40,952 nt of DNA. Source: Rhizobium skierniewicense. Its GTDB lineage: Bacteria; Pseudomonadota; Alphaproteobacteria; Rhizobiales; Rhizobiaceae. Both the position numbers and the translations under genes were made by a program. The stretch's first letter is position 1; every line of letters begins with the position of its first letter. This document shows, piece after piece, positions 25,708 to 35,235 of the stretch. Location of the stretch: positions 1 to 40,952 of the forward strand of contig NZ_JACIDV010000021.1 in NCBI RefSeq assembly GCF_014196515.1, given 5' to 3'. Under the pieces are notes generated by a model. It saw only the letters and a list, made by a program, of their open reading frames with translations. It was not told where the DNA came from and searched no databases.

Positions 25708-26739
25708 ATGGCGGGGCACATGAAACTCAAGGAATTTGCAGAGCAAGTGGGATTATCGCCCACCACGGTCAGCAGGGCGCTTGGCGGCTATCCAGAAGTG
25801 CGACAGGAAACCCGTGAGCGGGTCATGGAAGCCGCCCGCAGGTTGGGGTATCGGCCAAATGCCAACGCCGTACGTCTCGTCACGGGCAAGGCGGGAGCCA
25901 TTGGGGTCGTTATGGGCCGGAGCGGCGGCGGGCACTTTTTCTCCGAGTTCATGGGCGGCATGGCCAGCCGTCTTCTCGGCGAAGACACCGATATCATCGT
26001 CAGTGTCACAACCGATAACGACCTTCATGAAGAACTGAAGATATTCAGTCGATTGGCGGCCAGCGGTCGTGTGGATGGCATCATCATTCACTCGCCGCGG
26101 CCAGATGATGAGCGGATTGCGCTGCTGCACAGGCTGGGTGTGCCTTTCATCGTGCATGGGCGCTCGGCCACCAAATTCGAGCATGCCTGGCTTGATATCG
26201 ACAACCACGCTGTCGCCTATCTCTCGACGGTGCATTTGCTGGAGCGTGGGCACCGCAACATCGCGTTCATCAACGGTCCGGAAGGCCGTACATTCGCCAT
26301 TGATCGTGAACAAGGTTATCGCGATGCGCTGGAGACGATGGGAATAACGCCTGATCCGCGTATGATGCTGTCGGCGCCGTTCAGCGAAGAAACCGCGTTT
26401 CAATTCGCACGGTCATTGCTGGAGAAAGCGTCCCGTCCTACCGCATTCGTCGCCGGAGCCATGATGACCGCGCAGGGCGTTTATCGCGCCGCCAGCCAGT
26501 TGGGTCTTGTTATCGGCAAGGATATTTCCGTCATCGCCCATGATGACGTGTTTCCGTATCTGACGCCTGAAAGCATGTTGCCATCGCTCTCCACAACCCG
26601 CTCACCCCAGCGTATGGCGGGCGAGCGGGTGACGGATTTGCGGTTGCAGATCATCGCGGGCCGTCCGGTACAAGAGTGTCAGGAGCTCTGGCCCGTCGAT
26701 CTGGTGCTGCGGCAATCATCGGGTCTCTTGAGTGGATAA
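25708..26739 (+). CDS. thuR: ThuR, LacI-family repressor of the thu operon
   Basis: A 343-residue LacI-type regulator. The N-terminal helix-turn-helix reads MKLKEFAEQVGLSPTTVSRA, then the hinge helix region RLGYRPNANA. The sugar-binding core follows (GAIGVVMGRSGGGHFF onward), ending in VLRQSSGLLSG. The start could be the ATG at 25708 (AAGGG site just before) or 25720; the longer open frame to 25624 would cover the operator palindrome and is unlikely. Divergent from thuEFGKAB, which it should repress until trehalose or a related disaccharide binds. Confidence 0.93.
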   Translation: MAGHMKLKEFAEQVGLSPTTVSRALGGYPEVRQETRERVMEAARRLGYRPNANAVRLVTGKAGAIGVVMGRSGGGHFFSEFMGGMASRLLGEDTDIIVSVTTDNDLHEELKIFSRLAASGRVDGIIIHSPRPDDERIALLHRLGVPFIVHGRSATKFEHAWLDIDNHAVAYLSTVHLLERGHRNIAFINGPEGRTFAIDREQGYRDALETMGITPDPRMMLSAPFSEETAFQFARSLLEKASRPTAFVAGAMMTAQGVYRAASQLGLVIGKDISVIAHDDVFPYLTPESMLPSLSTTRSPQRMAGERVTDLRLQIIAGRPVQECQELWPVDLVLRQSSGLLSG

Positions 26740-26877
26740 TGTTTTTACCGTGTGATGTAACAAATTATCAAAAATATCGTGCTAGATGTTTTATTTATAA
26801 CCTATCAATGTTTGCGTTAGTGTGGAGGGAACGCTAGCGCCGATCGATGCGTTATCAACGTCGAATGGGAGGAAGCC

Positions 26878-27069
26878 ATGTTCGATTTTCTGAAAGCTCA
26901 GCACATCATCACCCAGGAAGAAGAGACGGGCACATACGCCGACGCTTTCCTTCAAATGCATGATACGCAGACAGATCAACCCGTCAGTCGAGAGTTTGGC
27001 CACGAGGCACACATGCGCGATTACGGTGATCAGCGCATCGTTGCTCGAAACGTCGTCGGTTTCGCCTAG
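26878..27069 (+). CDS. Small hypothetical protein, 63 residues
   Basis: MFDFLKAQHIITQEEETGTY and onward to NVVGFA, preceded by GGGAGGAAG at an ideal distance, which is the main reason to accept it. It is hydrophilic and acidic with several histidines, and has no signal or membrane segment. I recognise no family. It sits alone between thuR and a second tiny gene. Confidence 0.6.
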   Translation: MFDFLKAQHIITQEEETGTYADAFLQMHDTQTDQPVSREFGHEAHMRDYGDQRIVARNVVGFA

Positions 27070-27233
27070 CCGAAATCCATAGTGGAACTTCGACTGAGCA
27101 AACGTGTTTACTGGTGTCTGATTATCAGGCGGGCAGCGCATGGCTCGAATGGACCGACTTGGCGAACGATACGTGGACCAATAGGCAATTTCCAGCAATG
27201 CGTTGCCCGCCCGCACAGTTTCAACGGAAGTGA

Positions 27234-27392
27234 ATGAGCATGCTACCCGTCGAACCCATTCCTGGCGAAATGCCGCCAATGCCACCGGGGCAGGATATGC
27301 CGCCCGTGAAGGAACCGGAACCGGAACATCTGCCGGATGAGGCTCCCGTTCCAAACCCTGACGAGAATGATAAGCCGCCGAACGTGCTTTAG
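27234..27392 (+). CDS. Small proline-rich hypothetical protein, 52 residues
   Basis: The frame runs MSMLPVEPIPGEMPPMPPGQ through EPEPEHLPDE to DKPPNVL and a TAG. Over a quarter of residues are Pro, with many Glu and Asp, a composition unlikely to arise by chance in a non-coding frame. A GGAAGTGA site precedes the ATG. No family is recognised. It converges on the SMP-30 gene, whose stop is 36 bases away. Probably an unstructured protein. Confidence 0.5.
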   Translation: MSMLPVEPIPGEMPPMPPGQDMPPVKEPEPEHLPDEAPVPNPDENDKPPNVL

Positions 27393-27428
27393 CGGCTGGC
27401 GGCCTTGAGCTCTCTCCCAGAGGAGCTG

Positions 27429-28310
27429 TCACGCCTTGAAACGATAAGGCGCAATTCCGGCGACGGGCGTTTCGAACGCCACCACCGTTCCCTGAACAGA
27501 CGCATCTCCCCGATGCGTCCTCAAACTCGTGACATAAAGCGTCTTGAAGTCAGCTCCACCAAAGCAAGGCATCGTTGGCCCATCGAAGGGTAAACGATAC
27601 ACCTCGACCAAGTCCCCGTCGGGCGAAAAGCGATTCAATCGCCCCGCGCTCACGCCGGCGCTCCAGTAAAACCCGTCGCGATCTATTGTGGCCCCGTCGG
27701 GCCTGCCTTCGCCCTGTCCAAAATCGTGCATACGTTGGGCCTTGCCAAGTCTGCCCGTGGCTGGATCGAAGTCGAACGTCTGGTACATCAGGCCGCTACT
27801 GTCGGAGTGGTACATCTTTCGACCATCTGGGCTCCATGCCAGCCCGTTTGAGGTGAACATTCCGCCATCGATGACGCATTCAACCTGCCCGTCGGGCGAG
27901 ATTCGATAGAGGCGAGCGTTGCCGGTTGGCGGCAGGGCCTCATCCCGGGTCCCAACCCAGAAGTGACCATCCGGCCCCACCTTGCCGTCATTCAACCGGC
28001 TGTCTGCGCGCCCGTTGTCTGGATTGCACAGCCGCTCCAACTTGCCGGATGCGGGATCGAGAATGTGCACACCTGTCTGAAGGCCTACAATGATTGTATC
28101 ACTTTCGCAAAGTCCAAGGCACCCAACCGGTGCCGGCATATCAAAGCGATCCAGCGTTCCGTCGAGTTTCAGACGAAAGACGGCCGGAGCGAGAATATCG
28201 ACGAACCATAGCTCCCCCGTTTTCGGATTCCACACCGGGGATTCGCCCACATGCAATGGCACGTCGATGAGTTGGCGAACTTTCGGTTCAAATATCTTCG
28301 GTGTTGTCAT
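27429..28310 (-). CDS. SMP-30/gluconolactonase-family lactonase
   Basis: A 293-residue six-bladed beta-propeller of the SMP-30/LRE type. The family motifs are GESPVWNPKTGELWFVDI (metal-binding Glu near residue 22), RLNDGKVGPDGHFWVGT (Asn/Asp ligands), SNGLAWSPDGRKMYHSDS and RPDGATIDRDGFYWSA. It hydrolyses sugar lactones to aldonic acids in the cytoplasm with a divalent metal. The ATG follows GGAGG by 6 bases and lies just after the stop of the GntR gene, so the two are one unit. It should supply the acid substrate to the enolase-superfamily dehydratase encoded nearby. Confidence 0.92.
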   Translation of the reverse strand: MTTPKIFEPKVRQLIDVPLHVGESPVWNPKTGELWFVDILAPAVFRLKLDGTLDRFDMPAPVGCLGLCESDTIIVGLQTGVHILDPASGKLERLCNPDNGRADSRLNDGKVGPDGHFWVGTRDEALPPTGNARLYRISPDGQVECVIDGGMFTSNGLAWSPDGRKMYHSDSSGLMYQTFDFDPATGRLGKAQRMHDFGQGEGRPDGATIDRDGFYWSAGVSAGRLNRFSPDGDLVEVYRLPFDGPTMPCFGGADFKTLYVTSLRTHRGDASVQGTVVAFETPVAGIAPYRFKA

Positions 28311-28312
28311 GA

Positions 28313-29032
28313 TCAACCTCCAACGCCTTGGAACATCCGGGCTCTGGCCTTGAGGATGTGGTCCTTCATCGCATCATGAGCAGCCTGCTCTTGCCGCGCA
28401 AAGATGGCTTCAACAATTGCAGTATGCTCATTCTGCACATCGCGCACATGTTGCGGCGTACGTTTGAGGCTGAGACTGCGGGTGACAGACTGGCCGATCG
28501 AAAAATGCGGTTTGAACCACGTCCGAACGGTCGTGTGAAACTGGTTCTGACTGGCAATCGCGATGGCTTCGTGAAGCGCGAAGTCTTCTTCCGCGCCAAG
28601 ATCACCATGCTCGAGACACTGTTCCAGCGCCGCAATCGCCTGCTCTATCCGGGCACGGTCAGCGGCTTGCCAGTTGCGTGCGGCCAGTTCCGCAGCGGAG
28701 GATTCCAGACCGGATCGGAATTCGAAAAATCGTTGAACGTCCGCCAGCGAGCCGACGGGCACCTGCTGCAGAACGGACAAGTCCGGCTGCTGGCGCACGT
28801 AAGACCCGGAACCCTTTCGAGACACGATCAGATCGTCATTACGCAGCCTTTCCAGTGCTTCACGCACAACAGGACGGGAAGCGCCCAACATAGTCGCCAA
28901 ATTCTGTTCGGACGGCAAACGTTCGTTGATGAGGAAGCGACCGTCCGAAATCATCCCGACGATCTTTCCGTAAATAATATCGCTAAAACGCGTTTCGCTT
29001 TTCAGTGGGGCGTGTGTGGCCAGATTCTTCAT
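28313..29032 (-). CDS. GntR/FadR-family (FCD) transcriptional regulator
   Basis: A 239-residue regulator. The winged helix-turn-helix includes ERLPSEQNLATMLGASRPVV and REALERLRNDDLIVSRKGSGSYV. The C-terminal FCD effector domain includes FEFRSGLESSAAELAA and FHTTV with the usual Asp/His metal-type residues. FCD regulators sense carboxylic acids such as sugar acids. The start at 29032 is chosen for AAGGG just upstream; two further ATGs upstream overlap the inverted repeat at 29059-29075. It is divergent from the ABC binding-protein gene and probably controls both directions. Confidence 0.9.
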   Translation of the reverse strand: MKNLATHAPLKSETRFSDIIYGKIVGMISDGRFLINERLPSEQNLATMLGASRPVVREALERLRNDDLIVSRKGSGSYVRQQPDLSVLQQVPVGSLADVQRFFEFRSGLESSAAELAARNWQAADRARIEQAIAALEQCLEHGDLGAEEDFALHEAIAIASQNQFHTTVRTWFKPHFSIGQSVTRSLSLKRTPQHVRDVQNEHTAIVEAIFARQEQAAHDAMKDHILKARARMFQGVGG

Positions 29033-29058
29033 CAGCGCCCTTTTATCCGTTAAACGCA

Positions 29059-29075
29059 TATGGCCATTTGCCATA
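29059..29075. promoter_or_regulatory. Inverted repeat, candidate operator of the FCD regulator
   Basis: TATGGC and GCCATA arms flank CATTT, 27 bases upstream of the regulator start and within the 229-base divergent region to the binding-protein gene. Good symmetry and position suggest an autoregulatory site, not proven. Confidence 0.45.
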
Positions 29076-29261
29076 TAAATGGCCTTGCTTCACTCATCTC
29101 AATAAAAAATCTGTAAAAATCTGTCAATACTTGTAATCATCTGAAAACGCTCATATGGTCTGCGTGCCGGTGGAGGATCGGTGCGCTGGCGGGCCAGGAG
29201 GGCCATAGCGGCGGGGCGTGAGCCCTCGTCGCTGCCGGGGAGATTTTTGGGAGGATAGTCT

Positions 29262-31211
29262 ATGAGCGTTGGTGATGCATTTTCGCTGGGCGTGACGCGC
29301 CGTACCTTTGTGGCCGGTCTTGGAGGTGTTGCCGCCATGTCCCTCATTGGGACGTCTGCCAAAGCCGCTGTCGGTAAAGAGGCGCCATCATTGGCGGCAT
29401 TGGTGAAGGATGGCAAGCTGCCGCCGCTTGCCGACCGTCTGCCAAAGAATCCAATGATAGTGACGCCACTGGAAAAGATCGGCACCTATGGTGGCACGTT
29501 GCGCCGGGGCCTTCGCGGTTCGTCTGACCACAACGGCATTCTGCGCATGGTCGGCAATCAGGGCCTGGTACGCTGGAACATGGACTTCACCGAAGTTTTG
29601 CCAAACCTTGCCGAGAAATGGGAAGTCAGCCCCGACGCGTCGCAGTTCACATTCCATCTGCTCCAGGGCGCAAAATGGTCTGACGGCCATCCATTCACGG
29701 CCGATGACGTCGTGTTCGCCATCGAAGACTGCATCAAGAACAAGGAGCTTTACAGCGCAACGCCAGCCCAGCTCGCGGTTGCCGGTAAAGCAGTCACCGT
29801 GGAGAAGATCGATGATTTCACGGTAAAGTTCACCTTTGCCGCACCCAACGCGCTCTATCTCGAAAACCTTGCAACACCGCTCGGCCAGCATCCGACGATG
29901 TTCGCCAAGCATTATTGCAGCAAGTTCCTGCCAAAATACAACACGGCGCTGGATGCCGAGGTAAAGGCCGCAGGCGTCTCCAGCTGGACCGAGCTTTTCC
30001 GCGCCAAATGCGGTGACATCGAAATCCCATCGCGCTGGTCGAATGTCGAGAAGCCGACACTGGACCCATGGGTGGTCAAGGAGCCCTATTCCGGCGGTGC
30101 TACCCGCGTTGTGATGACGCGGAACCCGTATTTCTGGCAGGTCGATACCGAAGGCAACCAGTTGCCTTACATCGATGAAGTCAACTTCGGCATTTCGCAG
30201 GATGTGGAATCGCTCATGCTGAACGTCATCTCCGGCAAGATCGATATTCAGGAACGTCACATCAGCGTTCTCGCCAACAAGCCGACCCTGTCGCAAAACA
30301 TGAAAAAGGGCGATTACCGACTGTTGACGCTGGTGCCATCAGCTTCGCAACAGTGCCAGATTTACCTGAATATCACCCATAAAGACCCGGCGATGCGCAA
30401 GATGTTCGCCGACAAATCCTTCCGTCAAGCGCTGTCGATTGCTCTCAACCGGCAGGAAATCATCGACATTGTCTATTTCGGCCAGAGCGAGGGATATCAG
30501 GCAGGACCGCGTCCGACCCATCCCTGGTATCACGAAAAGCTGGCACGCCAGAACACGGACTATGATGCCGACAAGGCCAACGAGCTTCTCGACAAGGCCG
30601 GTTATGACAAGAAAAACGGTAATGGCATGCGCCTGCGGCCCGATGGCCAGCCCGTCTTCTTTTCCATTGACGTTATCCCGACGCTTTATCCCGATTTGGT
30701 CGATGCGCTGGAACTGGTCAAGGCGCAGTGGGCGCAGATCGGTGTCGATATCAAGGTCAACACCATTGAACGTGCGCTGTACTACACGCGCGGCGATGAC
30801 AATGCCCATGATGCGGCGGTTTGGCCGGGACCCGGCGGTCTCGACCCGATGCTCGATCCACGTGACTTTTTTGCTTTTCACCCGCAGGGATCGCGTTATG
30901 CCATTCCATGGGCACTCTGGTACACATCCAACGGTCAGAAGGGCGAAGAACCACCAGAAAGCCAGAAGCAGCGCTTCAAGCTCTTCGATGAGGCACGCTC
31001 GACGGCTGACCTTGCCAAGCGCGGCGAAAAGATGAAGCAGATCTTCGATATCGCGGCGGAAGAGTTCGAGACGATCGGTCTTTGCCTCGCAGTCGGTGGT
31101 TTCGGTATCATCCGCAACAATCTTCGCAACGTGCCGGAGAAAGAGCCGGATAGCTGGTCGTGGCCAAACCCCGGTCCGGCCCTGCCGCAACAGTTTACCT
31201 TCACAAGCTAA
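29262..31211 (+). CDS. Family 5 ABC solute-binding protein, Tat-exported
   Basis: A 649-residue periplasmic binding protein of the dipeptide/oligopeptide family. The N-terminus has a twin-arginine signal (TRRTFVAGLGG, Arg13-Arg14) with likely cleavage after SAKA. PNLAEKWEVSPDASQFTFHL and KWSDGHPFTADDVVFAIED are the family 5 signature. Long members of this family in rhizobia bind oligosaccharides rather than peptides (AgpA for alpha-galactosides, MelB in Agrobacterium, by recall). The neighbours (lactonase, enolase-superfamily dehydratase, aldose epimerase) favour a sugar or sugar-acid ligand. GGAGG precedes the ATG. Confidence 0.93.
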   Translation: MSVGDAFSLGVTRRTFVAGLGGVAAMSLIGTSAKAAVGKEAPSLAALVKDGKLPPLADRLPKNPMIVTPLEKIGTYGGTLRRGLRGSSDHNGILRMVGNQGLVRWNMDFTEVLPNLAEKWEVSPDASQFTFHLLQGAKWSDGHPFTADDVVFAIEDCIKNKELYSATPAQLAVAGKAVTVEKIDDFTVKFTFAAPNALYLENLATPLGQHPTMFAKHYCSKFLPKYNTALDAEVKAAGVSSWTELFRAKCGDIEIPSRWSNVEKPTLDPWVVKEPYSGGATRVVMTRNPYFWQVDTEGNQLPYIDEVNFGISQDVESLMLNVISGKIDIQERHISVLANKPTLSQNMKKGDYRLLTLVPSASQQCQIYLNITHKDPAMRKMFADKSFRQALSIALNRQEIIDIVYFGQSEGYQAGPRPTHPWYHEKLARQNTDYDADKANELLDKAGYDKKNGNGMRLRPDGQPVFFSIDVIPTLYPDLVDALELVKAQWAQIGVDIKVNTIERALYYTRGDDNAHDAAVWPGPGGLDPMLDPRDFFAFHPQGSRYAIPWALWYTSNGQKGEEPPESQKQRFKLFDEARSTADLAKRGEKMKQIFDIAAEEFETIGLCLAVGGFGIIRNNLRNVPEKEPDSWSWPNPGPALPQQFTFTS

Positions 31212-31224
31212 CAACGCCACACAG

Positions 31225-31254
31225 GCGTCGCCGTTTCCAGGCGGCGACGCTTTT
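31225..31254 (+). terminator. Attenuating hairpin between binding protein and permeases
   Basis: GCGTCGCCG (31225-31233) and CGGCGACGC (31242-31250) form a perfect 9-bp stem followed by TTTT, 13 bases after the binding-protein stop. Such hairpins commonly lower permease expression relative to the binding protein and stabilise the upstream mRNA. Confidence 0.7.
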
Positions 31255-31331
31255 CAGACTGTGTCGACCGCGCGCAATCCGTCGTTTCAGTGACGGTGGC
31301 GTGTGCGGTAAAATGTGATTGCGAGAGCGAC

Positions 31332-32318
31332 ATGCTGATTTTTATCGTGAAACGCCTGCTGTGGATGATCCCGTCCTTGTTTGCCGTCAGTTTTCTGGCC
31401 TTCGTCCTTATTCAGTTGCCACCTGGTGACTACGTCACGACCTATATCGCCACGCTTGCCGCATCCAACGAGGTCATCGACCACAACACGGCAGCGCAAC
31501 TGCGCGAGCGGTTCGGCCTCGATGACCCGATGATCATTCAATATCTGAAATGGATATGGGGCATCATCTCGCGCGGTGATTTCGGCATCTCGTTCGAGTG
31601 GCAACAGCCGGTGTCGGGACTCATTTGGGAACGCATGGCACTGACGCTGGTTCTGGCTGTCGCAAGCCTTTTGGCCACATGGGCCATCGCACTTCCCATC
31701 GGCGTGTTCTCCGCCGTTCGCAAATATTCGATTGGCGATTATCTCTTCACTGCCTTCTCCTTCTTCGGCCTCTCTATTCCGTCGTTCCTGCTGGCTCTGG
31801 TTCTGATGTATGTCGCTGCGGTCGAGTTCGGGGCTGATGTCGGCGGGCTGTTCTCGCCGGAATATGAGACGGCGTCGTGGAGCATAGCAAAGATGGTCGA
31901 TCTCATGGCGCATATCTGGTTGCCGGTTGCCATCCTCGCCATTTCCTCCACCGCCAGCCTCATCCGCGTCATGCGCGCCAATATGCTGGACGAGTTGCCG
32001 AAGCCTTACGTCACCACCGCTCGCGCCAAGGGCCTGTCGGAATTTCGTCTGCTGACGAAATATCCTTTGAGAATTGCCCTCAACCCGTTCATTTCCACCA
32101 TCGCATGGCTGCTGCCTAACCTCATCTCGGGCTCCGTGGTCGTTGCCATCGTGCTCAACCTGCCGACTGCCGCACCCCTGCTTCTCCAGTCGTTGATGGC
32201 GCAGGATATGTATCTCGCCGGAGCCTTCGTGCTCCTGATCTGCGCGCTGACGCTGATTGGATCGCTGATCAGCGACATTCTGCTGGCGCTGGTCGATCCC
32301 CGAATCCGTCTCGAATAG
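31332..32318 (+). CDS. ABC transporter permease, DppB type
   Basis: A 328-residue inner-membrane protein starting MLIFIVKRLLWMIPSLFAVS, the canonical DppB/OppB start, so the ATG at 31332 is preferred over an upstream frame. Six helices are predicted. The late conserved loop reads YVTTARAKGLSEFRLLTKYP, which contacts the ATPase, and the end LALVDPRIRLE is typical. It partners the next gene. Confidence 0.94.
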   Translation: MLIFIVKRLLWMIPSLFAVSFLAFVLIQLPPGDYVTTYIATLAASNEVIDHNTAAQLRERFGLDDPMIIQYLKWIWGIISRGDFGISFEWQQPVSGLIWERMALTLVLAVASLLATWAIALPIGVFSAVRKYSIGDYLFTAFSFFGLSIPSFLLALVLMYVAAVEFGADVGGLFSPEYETASWSIAKMVDLMAHIWLPVAILAISSTASLIRVMRANMLDELPKPYVTTARAKGLSEFRLLTKYPLRIALNPFISTIAWLLPNLISGSVVVAIVLNLPTAAPLLLQSLMAQDMYLAGAFVLLICALTLIGSLISDILLALVDPRIRLE

Positions 32319-32327
32319 GAGGGCGTC

Positions 32328-33452
32328 ATGGCCGATATTGCTGTAGCCACCACCATCCGCCCCGACCGTGCCGCCGTCGCATCGCAGTGGCAACTCATCT
32401 GGTGGGCATTTAAACGCCATCGTCTGGCCATGGCGGCTCTCGTCGTGACCATTGCCATGTATATAGTGGCCCTCGTGCCGGGCTTCTTTGCGATCAACGA
32501 TCCCGTGCTCCAAAATGCCCGTGCGACGTTTTATCCGCCGCAACGGGTTCATCTGATCGACACGACGGATGGTTTCTCCGTCGGCCTGCATTACTACCCG
32601 CTCAAGTTGACGCGTGATCCTGAAACGCTGGCCGCCGTCTTCGTGGAGGATACGGGGAAGAAAATCCCGATCCAGCTTTTCGGTCGCGGTTACGAATATT
32701 CCGTGCTCGGCCTGTTCAACACCAACATCCATCTTCTGGCATCCACCGATAAGACACGGCCACTGTTTCTCTTCGGGGCAGACCGGCTTGGCCGCGATGT
32801 TTTCAGCCGTGTGGTGCAGGGTTCGCAGATTTCCTTGTCCATCGGTCTTGTCGGCGTATTCTTTTCGCTTCTGCTCGGCGTCGTCTTGGGTGGTATTTCC
32901 GGCTATTATGGCGGGCGCATCGATTTCGTCATGCAGCGCGTGATCGATTTCGTCCTGTCGTTGCCCACCATTCCCATATGGCTCGCCATGGCGGCAGCGC
33001 TACCACAAGGCTGGCCAGCCACCCTTCAGTATATGATGATCACGATCATCCTTTCGCTCACCGGTTGGGCGCAGCTTGCCCGTGTGGTTCGCGGCCGCTT
33101 CCTGTCGCTCAGAACGGAAGAGTTCGTGGCTGCCGCAAGGCTGGATGGCGTGCCAGAGGGGCGCATCATTTTCCGCCACATGCTGCCCAGTTTCTCAAGC
33201 CACATCATCGCCTCGGTCACGCTGGCCGTTCCCGCGATGATCCTTGCGGAAACGTCGCTCTCCTTCCTCGGCCTTGGTCTTCAACCGCCCACCATTTCCT
33301 GGGGTGTGCTGCTGCGCGAGGCCCAGAACATTCGCTCCATCGCAACCGCACCCTGGCTGTTCCTGCCGGGTGTTGCCGTGGTCGTCGCCGTCATGGCGCT
33401 TAACCTGCTCGGTGATGGTCTGCGTGACGCAGCCGATCCCTACAACAAGTGA
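32328..33452 (+). CDS. ABC transporter permease, DppC type
   Basis: A 374-residue inner-membrane protein. The first helix is followed by a periplasmic insertion of about 100 residues (about 55-150), longer than in DppC and seen in sugar-type members of this family. [20 protein letters not shown] is the family signature, and [20 protein letters not shown] is the ATPase-contacting loop. It ends [13 protein letters not shown] as usual. TAGGAGG precedes the ATG, 9 bases after the upstream stop. Confidence 0.94.
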   Translation: MADIAVATTIRPDRAAVASQWQLIWWAFKRHRLAMAALVVTIAMYIVALVPGFFAINDPVLQNARATFYPPQRVHLIDTTDGFSVGLHYYPLKLTRDPETLAAVFVEDTGKKIPIQLFGRGYEYSVLGLFNTNIHLLASTDKTRPLFLFGADRLGRDVFSRVVQGSQISLSIGLVGVFFSLLLGVVLGGISGYYGGRIDFVMQRVIDFVLSLPTIPIWLAMAAALPQGWPATLQYMMITIILSLTGWAQLARVVRGRFLSLRTEEFVAAARLDGVPEGRIIFRHMLPSFSSHIIASVTLAVPAMILAETSLSFLGLGLQPPTISWGVLLREAQNIRSIATAPWLFLPGVAVVVAVMALNLLGDGLRDAADPYNK

Positions 33453-33460
33453 GGCCGACG

Positions 33461-35185
33461 ATGAGCGATATCCTCTCGATCAAACCTGCCAAGCCGCTTC
33501 TCGAAGTCCGCAATCTGGTCACGGAATTTGCCGTTCGTAACGGCGTGTTCCGTGCCGTCAACGACCTGTCGTTCTCAATCGATCCAGGCAAGACGCTCTG
33601 CGTCGTCGGTGAAAGCGGCTCCGGCAAATCCGTTACGGCCCGCTCCATCCTGCAAATCATAGACAGCCCCGGCGAAATCGCCTCCGGTTCCATAATTCTA
33701 AACCGGGCGGACGGCACGTCGCTGGATTTGGCAAAGCTCGATCCGCGTGGCCGCGTCATTCGCTCTGTGCGCGGTGCAGATATCGCAATGATTTTTCAGG
33801 AGCCGATGTCGTCGCTGTCTCCGGTTCACACGGTCGGTGACCAGATCACAGAGGTGCTGCGGCTGCACCTGAAAATGAACAAGGCGCAGGCCCGCGCCGA
33901 GGCCATCGAACTGCTGCGGCAGGTCGAAATCCCCAACCCGGAAACCGCGCTTGATAAATATGCGTTCCAGTATTCTGGTGGCATGCGCCAGCGCGCCATG
34001 ATTGCCATGGCGCTGGCCTGCAAACCGCAATTGCTGATCGCCGATGAACCGACGACAGCGCTGGATGTAACAACGCAGGCGGAAATTCTCGATCTCATCG
34101 CGCGGCTGCAAAAGGCGCATGGTATGGCGGTCCTGTTCATCACCCACGATATGGGCGTGGTGGCGCAGATTGCCGATGACGTTCTCGTCATGCACCACGG
34201 CGTTGCCAAGGAATACGGTCCGGTGGAGCAGATTTTCCACAGCCCGCAAGATCCTTACACCCGCATGCTGATCGGCTCCGTGCTGAAGCTGGAGCAGAAG
34301 GCGGAGATACGTCTGGCCCGTCCGCCGCTTGATATGACTGCCGCACCCATTCTGGAGGTCAATGACCTGTCCATGCACTTTGGCGAGATGAAGGCGCTGG
34401 ATGGCGTATCCATCAAGCTGCTGCCGGGCGAAACGCTGGGTATCGTCGGAGAAAGCGGTTCCGGTAAAACGACCATGGGCCGCGCCATCATGCGGCTCTA
34501 TGATCCGAACTCCGGCGAAATGCTGTACCGCAAGGCAGATGGCAGCGTGGTCGATCTGGCCAAGATCGAAGGCGCAGAGCTAAAGGCGGCGCGGCGCGAG
34601 CTACGCATGGTATTTCAGGACCCTTTCGGTTCTCTCAATCCGCGCATGACCGTGGCGCAGGTCATTGGTGAACCGCTCTTGGTCAATGGCATCGCCAAGG
34701 GCAAGGAACTGGACGAGCGCGTCTGCGCACTGATGGATCAGGTCGGGCTGGACCCTGCGGGACGTGAGCGTTATCCGCATGCCTTTTCCGGCGGCCAGCG
34801 CCAGCGCATCGGCATTGCACGCGCCATTACGTTGAGGCCACGGATCATCGTGGCCGACGAGGCGACATCTGCGCTCGATGTATCCGTTCGTTTTCAGGTC
34901 CTGGATCTGTTAATGCGCCTGCAGGACGAACTGGGCCTCGCCTATATCTTCATCAGCCACGACATCGGCGTTATCAGATACATGTGCGACCGCGTCGGCG
35001 TGATGTATCGCGGCAAGCTGGTGGAGTTTGGCGACGCTGAAAAGGTCTGCAATTCGCCTGACCATCCCTACACGCAAGCGCTGCTTTCCGCCATTCCGCG
35101 ACCCGATCCGCGCGATAGGGATCGCACGCGACGGTTCCGTTATATCGAGCCGTCCGCCGTCAAGACTGAAAGCAAGGCCGGATAA
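33461..35185 (+). CDS. Fused double ABC ATPase (DppD-DppF type)
   Basis: A 574-residue protein with two complete nucleotide-binding domains. Domain 1 has Walker A GESGSGKS (50-57) and signature YSGGMRQR (near 171). Domain 2 has Walker [10 protein letters not shown] (near 329) and signature FSGGQRQR (near 442). Each has a DEPTTALD or DEATSALD Walker B. One polypeptide thus serves both permeases. The ATG lies 8 bases after the permease stop. Confidence 0.95.
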   Translation: MSDILSIKPAKPLLEVRNLVTEFAVRNGVFRAVNDLSFSIDPGKTLCVVGESGSGKSVTARSILQIIDSPGEIASGSIILNRADGTSLDLAKLDPRGRVIRSVRGADIAMIFQEPMSSLSPVHTVGDQITEVLRLHLKMNKAQARAEAIELLRQVEIPNPETALDKYAFQYSGGMRQRAMIAMALACKPQLLIADEPTTALDVTTQAEILDLIARLQKAHGMAVLFITHDMGVVAQIADDVLVMHHGVAKEYGPVEQIFHSPQDPYTRMLIGSVLKLEQKAEIRLARPPLDMTAAPILEVNDLSMHFGEMKALDGVSIKLLPGETLGIVGESGSGKTTMGRAIMRLYDPNSGEMLYRKADGSVVDLAKIEGAELKAARRELRMVFQDPFGSLNPRMTVAQVIGEPLLVNGIAKGKELDERVCALMDQVGLDPAGRERYPHAFSGGQRQRIGIARAITLRPRIIVADEATSALDVSVRFQVLDLLMRLQDELGLAYIFISHDIGVIRYMCDRVGVMYRGKLVEFGDAEKVCNSPDHPYTQALLSAIPRPDPRDRDRTRRFRYIEPSAVKTESKAG

Positions 35186-35235
35186 GTGTGTGACGTCCGT
35201 CTGCGCTTCGTTACATCCATGAGGAACACTAGAGC

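Noticed and set aside
27099..27233. Open frame between the two tiny genes (AWLEWTDLANDTW region)
   Set aside because: It looks protein-like but has no ATG, only a GTG without a ribosome site; support is too weak to list.
31287..32732. 481-residue frame antisense to the two permeases
   Set aside because: The plus-strand permeases have family motifs and ribosome sites; this frame has neither.
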